This document shows positions 51,526-58,684 of a stretch of 64,000 nt of DNA, in pieces (positions within the stretch are counted from its first letter, which is position 1; each line of letters opens with the position of its first letter). The DNA lies in the NCBI GenBank assembly GCA_903844155.1, contig CAIMSU010000286.1, forward strand, positions 1 to 64,000, read 5' to 3'. The position numbers were made by a program, and so were the translations under genes. The stretch is from an uncultured Pseudomonadota bacterium (GTDB lineage: Bacteria; Myxococcota_A; UBA796; SXON01). A model generated the notes under the pieces. That model searched no databases and was not told the origin of the DNA. It worked only from the letters and a program-made list of their open reading frames with translations.

Positions 51526-51761
51526 TGGGACTCCTGCGCTCGCTCGCGAAGAAGGTGCTGGGGCGGCCGGAGACTGCGTCGTCGACCGGGGCTGGGGCGA
51601 CGAAGGCGGCGTCGGGCGATGGGGCGACGGGTGCGGCGACGAAGCCGGCGACGGGGTCGACGGAGAAGGCAGCTTCGACGGACAAAGCCGGCACGGAAAA
51701 GCCCTGGTACCTCGACGGGCAGAACGACGGCTGGGACACGACGGATGTGAAGAAGGAGTAG
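51525..51761 (+). CDS. Small protein coupled to the radical SAM gene (possible substrate or partner)
   Basis: A 78-residue protein beginning one base inside the radical SAM stop codon (TAATG). It has a basic N-terminal helix (MGLLRSLAKKVLGRPE), a low-complexity Ala/Gly/Thr/Ser linker (about 17-57) and a distinctive polar-aromatic C-terminus (KPWYLDGQNDGWDTTDVKKE, 59-78). No homologue recognised. The leader-linker-short-core design and strict coupling are compatible with a modified peptide or a dedicated partner protein, but nothing in the sequence proves this. Confidence 0.6.
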   Translation: MGLLRSLAKKVLGRPETASSTGAGATKAASGDGATGAATKPATGSTEKAASTDKAGTEKPWYLDGQNDGWDTTDVKKE

Positions 51762-51765
51762 GTGG

Positions 51766-52164
51766 ATGCTGGCGTTGCTGCTGATTGGGCGGCTGGCGAT
51801 GGCGGCGGAGACGGTGCCGATGTCGCCGTTGCCGCTACCGGACCGTGCCGAAGGCCGAGCCCATACCGGCCGCGCCCTCATCAGAGCGGGCGCCGTCGGT
51901 GCCGCGGTTGGGCTGACCACGGTGAGCGCGGGTGTGATCGTGGCGCTGATCCCCACCCCACCCTGCAATTCCTATAAGGACAACGAAGGATACATCATCC
52001 CGGGGATGGAGCTCGGACTGGCGGGATTCGCCGTGATGGCGACAAGCGCGCCGCTGTTCATCGCGGGCGCGGTGGTGAACGCGGCGGGCCACCATCACGG
52101 GGAGGCCGCGAGGGTGCAGCTCTCCGCGGGTCCGCGAAAGGTCGTCCTGTCGGGGACGTTCTGA
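51766..52164 (+). CDS. Hypothetical exported or membrane protein
   Basis: A 132-residue protein with an N-terminal signal-like helix (MLALLLIGRLAMAAE) and two further hydrophobic segments (AVGAAVGLTTVSAGVIVALI, about 44-63; LAGFAVMATSAPLFIAGAVV, about 83-102). There is a His triplet afterwards (AAGHHHGE). It starts 4 nt after the small radical-SAM-linked gene, so it is probably the third gene of that operon. No family recognised. Confidence 0.6.
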   Translation: MLALLLIGRLAMAAETVPMSPLPLPDRAEGRAHTGRALIRAGAVGAAVGLTTVSAGVIVALIPTPPCNSYKDNEGYIIPGMELGLAGFAVMATSAPLFIAGAVVNAAGHHHGEAARVQLSAGPRKVVLSGTF

Positions 52165-52171
52165 GCGCCGA

Positions 52172-52717
52172 CTACGGCAACAATTCCGCGACCTTCCACA
52201 TCAATCCCAGCTCCGGCACCTCGACCTCCAGCGTGTCGTCCAGCAGCGTCACGCGGTGGTAACGACCGTCGCCCGGCTGCTCGTGGACCTCGATGCGGCG
52301 CTCCGGCAGGTTGACGAGCCAGTACACGGGCACGCCCGCGCTCGCGTAGATCGCGGCTTTCTCATGGTCTATCTGTCCGGACGAGAACGCCACTTCGACG
52401 ACGAGGACGGTCTCCGAGCCGAGGGGGTGGCGGTCGAGGAACTCCGCCCGGGAGACGGAGATGTCTGGCTCGGGGACGCTATGCGCGTCGCACCGGAGCG
52501 GGACCTGGTCCTTGACGAACCGGATCTCGCCGTAGGCCCGGTCAAGCCGGCGACGGAGTCGATCCTTGATGGTGGAGTGCAGCGGACCTTGCGGTGGCAT
52601 GAAAACGAGCTCCCCATCAATCAGCTCATACGGATCTTCCGGCCGAATCACCCCAGCCTCAACGATCTTGTCGATCTCGACGGCGGTCCATCGGCGGTTC
52701 TGGTGTTGCGCGAGCAT
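52172..52717 (-). CDS. Uma2 family (DUF820) protein, second copy
   Basis: A 181-residue protein with the Uma2 pattern: RPEDPYELIDGELVFMPP, HSTIKDRLRRRL, VPEPDISVSRAEF (Asp), ETVLVVEVAFSS (Glu), KAAIYASAGVPVYWLVNLPERRIEVHEQ. It shares the fold with the gene at 3598-4212 but is not a recent duplicate. Biological role of the family is unknown. It converges on the radical SAM operon. Confidence 0.9.
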   Translation of the reverse strand: MLAQHQNRRWTAVEIDKIVEAGVIRPEDPYELIDGELVFMPPQGPLHSTIKDRLRRRLDRAYGEIRFVKDQVPLRCDAHSVPEPDISVSRAEFLDRHPLGSETVLVVEVAFSSGQIDHEKAAIYASAGVPVYWLVNLPERRIEVHEQPGDGRYHRVTLLDDTLEVEVPELGLMWKVAELLP

Positions 52718-52778
52718 GGCACAGCATAGCCGAGTGGATGCGGGACCGCGTGTTCGCCCGACTCACGCGCCTGCGGTG

Positions 52779-53071
52779 GACTCATGGTCGTGTTCTTGGC
52801 GCGATCACCGACTCATGGTCCTGATTTTGGCGCGACGGAGGCGGCGCAGGTGATCTCGAAGCACACCCCGCGTGGCGCAGCGAACCGGTCGCCCAGCCTT
52901 CGCCAGCGCGCCAACCGACAAACGCCGGTTTTTCCGGAAGGTGGCCGGGCGTGCTGGCGACGTTTCGCACCAACACCCCAACCGCATCGCCATCCCAACC
53001 CTCGGTCCCGCGTCCGGCGCCAAAGCGCGCACCATGACTCCGCAATCGCGCCAAATCCGACACCTTGACCC
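52779..53071. repeat. Second MITE-like element with paired tandem units inverted at its two ends
   Basis: Two 26-bp units in direct order on the left (52779-52804 and 52810-52835, both GACTCATGGTC followed by TTGGCGCGA) and two in inverted order on the right (53015-53040 and 53046-53071, each about 18 of 26 matching). The unit spacing is 31 bp at both ends. No reading frame for a transposase lies between. The architecture is the same as at 2026-2289, although the unit sequence differs. It fills the gene-poor stretch between the Uma2 gene and the decayed CARDB gene. Confidence 0.65.
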
Positions 53072-53911
53072 CCGGCCTGGCTCCCCATCCGACCGCAAAT
53101 GGGCCACAGCCGGCCCGCGCCACGGACGAACCGGGTCGCGCCACTCCGCTTCGTTGTTCGGCTCGTCGCACTCGGCGATCTGCCCGGTTGGATCGACCAT
53201 GGCGCGGAGGCCCCCGGCAAGCGCGGGGGGCGACATCGAAAACGTCAGGTACCGGCCGGTGCCTGCGGGTAGGGGCGCGGTGACGGTCGCTTCGCCGACG
53301 ACGTCCTCGAAGTCGATGCTCTCCAGCTCAACGTCGAAGTCGGCGTCCACCGCCCGTTCGCTGGCGTTCGCAACGCGGACGGTCACGATCGCGTCCGTGG
53401 CGCAGTCCGCGACGCAAACGTCCGTGATCGCGACCGCCAGATCCGGCAGGCTGGCCAACGCCGCCGCCCCGCCCTGCCATACGTTCTGGCCCTGCGTCGC
53501 GAGCGTGGCGCCGGTGTGGTCGAGGACGACGAGAACGCCGCCGTCGTTGACGAGGATCTCGTGGAGACCGTCGCCGTCGAGATCGGCGAGCGAGAACGGG
53601 GCCAGTTGCGTTCGGGCGAGGTGTATGTCCACAGCGGCGTGGGGTCCGTTAGGAGGCGTTGTACCCGTTGCCGCCGGAGTGCAAACAGGTCGCAAGCAAC
53701 ATGCCGTCCGCGTGGAACATGTTGACCTCGCCTTCCGCACGCGCGCGGCGTGGAGCGCCCAGGCGGCGGCGGGAGGCGTCACCCGCCACTTCTCGATGAA
53801 CTCCCCGGTGAATGGCGTGATCGTCCCGCCGCAAGTCACGGTGATGGGCTCGGCGGCATCGGGCGGCGCGACGTCCGGGACGGCCCGAACCCCGTGACAA
53901 CCTGTGACCAC
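53072..53911 (-). pseudogene. Decayed lipoprotein with FG-GAP-like repeat and CARDB domain
   Basis: On the minus strand one frame gives VVTGCHG (lipobox-like), ITVTCGGTITPFTGEF and WALHAA. A second frame then carries EGEVNMFHADGMLLATCLHS to NGYNAS and a stop. The first frame resumes with AVDIHLARTQ, SLADLDGDGLHEILVNDGG (FG-GAP/VCBS-like) and a CARDB domain (LPDLAVAITDVCVADCATDA to ECDEPNNEAEW). Two compensating frameshifts, near 53740 and 53655, are needed to join these parts. There is no proper start or signal sequence upstream, and the 3-prime end runs into the MITE-like element. Best read as a remnant of a secreted calcium-binding-type repeat protein. Confidence 0.65.
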
Positions 53912-54020
53912 GCCGACGGCCCCGCGCCTGAAGGAACCGGCCCCAGCCGCGTTCCAGCTTGTGAAGGTTCGGATTTCCCGGCCCTTCACCCGGCGGAAAG
54001 CCGCCGATTCGAGGTACGTC

Positions 54021-54866
54021 ATGTTCGCAGCCCTCCCCCTCCTCGCCGCCCTGCTCACCACTCCCGCCCACGCCGGTGTCGTGGTTCGCGTCGGTGTCCC
54101 CGGGCTGTCCATCGCCTTCAACCCCTGGGCCCCTGACTACCGCCCCGCGCCCCGCCCCGGGTACAACTGGGTCGCCGGCTACTACAACGGCTACGGCGAG
54201 TTCGTCCCCGGCCGCTGGGTCCCCAACTACAGCCGCGCCGGGTACGGCTGGGTGGACGGCTACTGGAACGGTGGCAACTGGATGGACGGCTACTGGCGCG
54301 AGGAGCGCCGCGCCGGCTTCGCCTGGGTCAACGGGTACTACTCCAGCGGCCGCTGGGTCGACGGGTACTGGGGCGCCGAGCGCGCCGAAGCCGCCCGCGA
54401 CGCCTGGGCCCGGGACGCCCGCGCTGACGGCTACGAGGCCGACCGCCGCGCCGCCGCCTACGGGGAGTCTCGCGCGAACCGCGGTGAGGCCGACCGCCGC
54501 GCCTCGGAGGCCCGGGCCCACAGCGACGCCCGCAACAGCCACACCTACGCCAGCAACTCGCAGGCGGCCCATGACCAGGCGGCGCAGGACCGGGCGCAGC
54601 AGGACCGCGGCAGCTCGAACAGCGGTAGCCAGCACGGCTCCAGCAGCTCCTCCGGGTCCAACAGCCAGCACGGATCCAGCGGGTCCTCCGGGTCCTCCGG
54701 GTCCAACAGCCAGCACGGATCCAGCGGGTCCTCCGGGTCCTCCGGGTCCAACAGCCAGCACGGATCCAGCGGGTCCTCCGGGTCCAGCGGCTCGACGACC
54801 TCGTCGACCAGCCACCAGGCCGCGACGCACGCCAACCACGCGAGCACGCAGCGCCGCAGCCACTGA
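54021..54866 (+). CDS. Secreted WxxGYW-repeat protein with Ser/Gly-rich tail
   Basis: A 281-residue protein with a signal peptide (MFAALPLLAALLTTPAHA). Residues about 40-120 contain repeated aromatic motifs (GYNWVAGYYNG, GYGWVDGYWNG, NWMDGYWRE, GFAWVNGYYSSGRWVDGYW), as in YXWGXW-type surface proteins. Then an Ala/Arg/Asp helix-forming stretch, then a Ser/Gly/Gln/His tail that includes an exact 45-bp tandem repeat in DNA. Likely a periplasmic or surface protein; the aromatic repeats suggest polymer or glycan contact (inference). Confidence 0.75.
   Translation: MFAALPLLAALLTTPAHAGVVVRVGVPGLSIAFNPWAPDYRPAPRPGYNWVAGYYNGYGEFVPGRWVPNYSRAGYGWVDGYWNGGNWMDGYWREERRAGFAWVNGYYSSGRWVDGYWGAERAEAARDAWARDARADGYEADRRAAAYGESRANRGEADRRASEARAHSDARNSHTYASNSQAAHDQAAQDRAQQDRGSSNSGSQHGSSSSSGSNSQHGSSGSSGSSGSNSQHGSSGSSGSSGSNSQHGSSGSSGSSGSTTSSTSHQAATHANHASTQRRSH
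54657..54787. repeat. 45-bp tandem repeat, about 2.9 copies
   Basis: Units begin at 54657, 54702 and 54747; the first two are identical and the third diverges in its last few bases. Each encodes SNSQHGSSGSSGSSG. Being a multiple of three, copy-number change would keep the frame, making the tail length variable between strains. Confidence 0.9.
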
Positions 54867-54928
54867 TCCAGCGGCCAGGCACACCGGGCGCGGTCCTTCA
54901 AGGGGCCGCGCCCTTCGCCGTTCCGGCT

Positions 54929-56146
54929 ATGGTTGCTGACATGACCATCCCAGTCTGTCCCCTCCCCCGCACGATCATCGCCGGCTTTTGGCTCCTCGTC
55001 CCGCTGGCCGGCTGCGCCGAATCCCTCACCAGCGACAACGGCGTCGTCTCCATCGACTTTCCCGACGCGCACGGCCTCGCCAACCGCGTGGTCGTCGTCG
55101 GCACGCGCCTCTGCCCCGACGTGATCACGGATGTGGCCAGCAACGAGACCGTGACCGACTGCTACACCATCCAGCCGGACGCCGCCTGGCAGGTCGCCAG
55201 CGGGTGCTACGACGCGTTGGCCGTCGGCAACGCAGCGCTCAACCTGGCGCCGCAGGATTGCACCGTCGCCGACGCACCGTTCACCGCGCAGCCCGACAGC
55301 CTGAGCGTGGATGTGCTCGCCGCTGCCGACGCGACCGCGAGCGTCCAGTGGCTGGAGGAGGTGCCCGACGAGAACGGCTTCACGATGACGACGCCCATTC
55401 CCGGCGGCATTGTTCCGGCTGACGGCGACCCGATCCGCGTCGCGACGGGCGCGTCGATGCTCCTCACCCCCGAGCTGCAGCGCACCGCCGACGGCGAGAC
55501 GGTCGGCTGGGGGAGTCCGAACCTGGGTGTGACGGTGGACGGGCAGGGCGTGGCGGCGAGCTACGCGACCACAAACGGCAGCACCAACGTGCCCATCAGC
55601 GTGGCCAGCGGTGCGTCTGCCACGCTGATCTGGACGGACGGGGCGTCGTCGTGGCCGCTCACGGCGGTCGTCGCGGACGAGGGGCCGTTCACGCTGTCGA
55701 GCGTCTACGTCGGCGTCGTGGACGACCAGAATGGCGTCACTGTGCCGATCGGAGCGCGCGCAGTGGTCCTTGACGCCGCTGGCGAAATCGCGTTCGGCGC
55801 TCCCGTGACCTGGACGTCGGACATCCTCGACCTCAAGCAAGGCGTGACCGACAGCATGCCGTCGAGCGACTACGCGGAACTGTCCGACGATTGTCGCGAT
55901 CCAAACACCCTCTCCGGCGAACAGCACGCCACGCTGACCGCCACGCTGGGCGACCAGACCATCACCTCGGACGTCGTCTGGACGCCCGCGCCGGGTGACG
56001 GCAGCCCGTGGGCCCCCGCCGCGACCTGCCCCGGCGCCAGCCCCGTCAGCGGCCCGGACTGCGGCTGCGCGACGACCTCGACCGGGGCGGTCAACGTCGC
56101 CGCCGCCCTCGTCGCCGGCCTCGCGCTGCTACGACGCCGTCGCTGA
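54929..56146 (+). CDS. Lipoprotein with MYXO-CTERM-like C-terminus
   Basis: A 405-residue protein (ATG 54941 is an equally possible start). N-terminal lipobox LLVPLAGC at about 21-28; beta-rich middle with Cys pairs (TRLCPDVI, DCYTIQP, SGCYDAL, QDCTVAD). The C-terminus reads GPDCGCATTSTGAVNVAAAL then a hydrophobic helix and LLRRRR, the MYXO-CTERM pattern of myxobacterial surface proteins. Having both a lipobox and a sorting-type tail in one protein is unusual. Function unknown. Confidence 0.8.
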   Translation: MVADMTIPVCPLPRTIIAGFWLLVPLAGCAESLTSDNGVVSIDFPDAHGLANRVVVVGTRLCPDVITDVASNETVTDCYTIQPDAAWQVASGCYDALAVGNAALNLAPQDCTVADAPFTAQPDSLSVDVLAAADATASVQWLEEVPDENGFTMTTPIPGGIVPADGDPIRVATGASMLLTPELQRTADGETVGWGSPNLGVTVDGQGVAASYATTNGSTNVPISVASGASATLIWTDGASSWPLTAVVADEGPFTLSSVYVGVVDDQNGVTVPIGARAVVLDAAGEIAFGAPVTWTSDILDLKQGVTDSMPSSDYAELSDDCRDPNTLSGEQHATLTATLGDQTITSDVVWTPAPGDGSPWAPAATCPGASPVSGPDCGCATTSTGAVNVAAALVAGLALLRRRR

Positions 56147-56161
56147 CGGCATCGTCGCGAC

Positions 56162-56548
56162 TCAGACCACCTCGAACGCCTTGACCTTCGCGGCGCCGCC
56201 AACCAGCTCCGCGCGACAAGCCAGTCGCAACGTGGTTGGGAAGCCGTTGTCCTTGAGCGTCCCGCGCTCGCGCGCGTCCTGCGCGGTCAGGTTCTCGGCG
56301 CCCTCGAGCACCTCGACCCGGCACGTCCCGCAGGAGGAGTCCGAGCACCCCGAGGAGATCGGGTGCTTCATCCGGCCGGAGATCGCGAGCAGCGTGCTCT
56401 CGGGCACCGACTCCGTGGCCTGCTCACCCTTGGGGCTCACGACGGTGAGCGAGACCTTCGGCGCCTCGGCCGCGGCCGCTCCCGCGCCATCGAGGGGGAT
56501 GCCAAACAGGCGCTTGAGCCGACGACGGATGCCAAAGGGGGTTGCCAT
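56162..56548 (-). CDS. 2Fe-2S ferredoxin-type protein
   Basis: A 128-residue protein. After a basic N-terminal stretch (about 1-30) it has a plant-type ferredoxin fold: SGCSDSSCGTCRVEVLEG supplies Cys-x4-Cys-x2-Cys and LACRAEL the fourth ligand. It likely serves as a small electron carrier. It is the last gene of a three-gene unit (MYXO-CTERM protein, PP2C phosphatase, ferredoxin) with 9 nt to the phosphatase gene. Confidence 0.88.
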   Translation of the reverse strand: MATPFGIRRRLKRLFGIPLDGAGAAAAEAPKVSLTVVSPKGEQATESVPESTLLAISGRMKHPISSGCSDSSCGTCRVEVLEGAENLTAQDARERGTLKDNGFPTTLRLACRAELVGGAAKVKAFEVV

Positions 56549-56557
56549 CGGGCCGCG

Positions 56558-57376
56558 CTAATCCGGTTCCGCCCCGCCCGCCGGCCCCGTTTCCACGTCC
56601 AGCACGTCCACAACCAGCGCCGTCGCGTCATCCGTGCCCTTTCTGCGATCAACCTCACTGATGATCGCCTGCGCCGCGAGCGCCGGCGAAGCACCCAGCG
56701 CCCACCACGTGTCGCGCAGCTCATCCGCAGGGACGACCTCCGTCACGCCGTCCGTCACGAGAAGGAACAGGTCGCCAGCGAACAGATCGTCGGACCACAC
56801 CTGCATGACCTTCGCGACCTCCGGACCCATGCCCATGTAGGCGCCCAGCCCGCGCCCACCCCGGTGCGCCTGCGTGATCCGAAGCGTCTCCCCATGCCGG
56901 ACCCGGTAGACCTGCGAATCGCCGATGTGGACGACGTTGGCGCGCCCATCGGCCAGCCACAGCAGCGACAGCGTGCATGCCGCCGAGCCCCGGGCACCCG
57001 CGCGCAGCTCCCAGTCGATCTCCGTCACCAGCTCCCGCAGGCTGTCGATGTGCGGACGCCGCTGGAAGAAGCTGTCGATCCGCGACACGGAGAGCTCCGC
57101 CGCCTCGCGCCCCCGCGGCACTGTGCTGACTCCGTCGCAGATGATGAACAGGGCACCACGCCGCGCCGCTGCGATGTACGGATGGCTCCCGTCGAGGATG
57201 CGAAAGCGGTCTTCGTTCTGGGCGTGCCGAGGGCTTTTTCGGGTGGCGGCCGCTGCGGACGTGAGCGGGAGGGTGCCGGAGACGACGGGGGCCTCCGGCG
57301 GCGGCACCGAGACCATGCTCGGCCGCAGGCGGCTGTCCGGCGGAAGCGTGCTCGGGTGCAGGGCCCTGCGTGCCAC
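56558..57376 (-). CDS. PP2C-family Ser/Thr protein phosphatase
   Basis: A 272-residue protein from GTG 57376, which directly follows the upstream TGA with 2 nt between. PP2C metal and catalytic elements: HAQNEDRF (Asp), FIICDGVST (Asp-Gly), VHIGDSQVYRVR, LLVTDGVTEVV and GTDDATALVVDV. Residues before about 40 are not conserved; ATG 57316 is an alternative start. Such phosphatases reverse Ser/Thr kinase signalling, and one such kinase is encoded at 30508-33657. Confidence 0.88.
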   Translation of the reverse strand: MARRALHPSTLPPDSRLRPSMVSVPPPEAPVVSGTLPLTSAAAATRKSPRHAQNEDRFRILDGSHPYIAAARRGALFIICDGVSTVPRGREAAELSVSRIDSFFQRRPHIDSLRELVTEIDWELRAGARGSAACTLSLLWLADGRANVVHIGDSQVYRVRHGETLRITQAHRGGRGLGAYMGMGPEVAKVMQVWSDDLFAGDLFLLVTDGVTEVVPADELRDTWWALGASPALAAQAIISEVDRRKGTDDATALVVDVLDVETGPAGGAEPD

Positions 57377-57378
57377 GG

Positions 57379-58665
57379 TCAGCCGGGCGCGCTGGAGGAG
57401 CGACGACGAAGGATCAGCGCGGCGAATCCGACGAGCGCGACCGCGGTCCACGCCCCTCCGCCTTCCACGCTCGAACAGCCGCAGGAGCTGGTCTTCGCGG
57501 TGACCGTGCCCGTGTCCTGCCCGACGTCCGAGCCCGTGTCCGGCACCGTCCCCGACGCCGTGAGCGGGATGTGCACCTCGGGCTGGCCGGGGTCGTTGCT
57601 CATGAGGACGAGGTCCGCGGTGACGTCGCCGGAAGCGGTCGGGGCGTACGTGACGACGAGGCCGTCCTCCGTCCCCGGCATCGCGTCAAACGTTGTTGGG
57701 AATACGGTAAAGTCCGAGCTGCCCTGGATCGTCGCCGTGCCGTAGGCCGAGAGACTGCCGTCGTTGCCGATGGGAACGTCGAGGTCCGCGATCTGGCCGA
57801 CGTTGACGGCACCCATGTCTGCCTGGTCGATGCCGACGGTGAGCAGCGGGAGCGGGAACGAGGGCTGGATCGCTGGGAAATCCTGGAGGAAGCTGTCCGT
57901 CAGCACGTTGAACGGGATGTCGAAGGAGGCGACGGTGACGCACCCGAACACCGACGCGCAGGCCGAGATCGAGGGGGTGAGGATGACGGCGAGGTTCGCG
58001 TCCCAGGCGCCGGTGTAGGTCGTGTCGACGGGGTAGTCGCCGACGGCCTCGTAGGTGACGGGCGTGACGGCGTCCTCGACCGTGCAGACGCCGTCATTCG
58101 CGGCGATCTGGGCGCCAGAGAAGCCGACGGTCACGTCCGTGCTCAAGTCCGCGCTGAACGTGAGCGAGAGGCCGACGAAGATGTCGTAGGTGTACGTGAT
58201 GAGGTTGTTGGCGACACCCGGGTCCTCGACCTGCACGCTGTCGACGGTGCCGTCGGACTTGGCGAGGAGGAACGGGTCGAAGAACTTGGTGCCGGAGAAG
58301 CTGAGCGTGCGCCGGTCGATCTCGAACGTGCCGTAGTAGCCGTAGTCGGAGAGGTCGACGGCAACGTCCGTGACGGCGTCCAGCGAGGCGTCGAGCAGGA
58401 AGATGCCGGTTCCCGGCCGCCCCGTGAACTTCAGGAGCAACGCATCCGGCCAGGAGAGGTCGGCGTCGCCCTCCATCGACACGTCGGCGCCGCCGTTGGC
58501 CTCGATCGAAAAGCCGACTTGAAGCGGCGAGCCGGCGGGCACGAACCCGGTGGAGTACTCGGCGTTCGAGAAAATCTTGGCCGTATCGGCCAATTGGACG
58601 GGCTGCGTGTCCGAGTCGAAGGCGCGCGCGGGACCGGCGGTCAGAAGCAGGGCGAGGAGGGTCAT
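57379..58665 (-). CDS. Secreted protein with MYXO-CTERM sorting signal
   Basis: A 428-residue protein: signal peptide (MTLLALLLTAGPARA), long beta-rich ectodomain, and an HYDIN/ASPM-like Ig domain near residues 275-385 (DMGAVNVGQIADLDVPIGND, DLVLMSNDPGQPEVHIPLTA). A Thr/Asp linker and the terminal SSCGCSSVEGGGAW, hydrophobic helix, LILRRR complete the MYXO-CTERM signal. It should be anchored at the cell surface. First gene of the unit with PP2C and ferredoxin. Confidence 0.85.
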   Translation of the reverse strand: MTLLALLLTAGPARAFDSDTQPVQLADTAKIFSNAEYSTGFVPAGSPLQVGFSIEANGGADVSMEGDADLSWPDALLLKFTGRPGTGIFLLDASLDAVTDVAVDLSDYGYYGTFEIDRRTLSFSGTKFFDPFLLAKSDGTVDSVQVEDPGVANNLITYTYDIFVGLSLTFSADLSTDVTVGFSGAQIAANDGVCTVEDAVTPVTYEAVGDYPVDTTYTGAWDANLAVILTPSISACASVFGCVTVASFDIPFNVLTDSFLQDFPAIQPSFPLPLLTVGIDQADMGAVNVGQIADLDVPIGNDGSLSAYGTATIQGSSDFTVFPTTFDAMPGTEDGLVVTYAPTASGDVTADLVLMSNDPGQPEVHIPLTASGTVPDTGSDVGQDTGTVTAKTSSCGCSSVEGGGAWTAVALVGFAALILRRRSSSAPG

Positions 58666-58684
58666 GGTCCCCGAGTGTACTACA

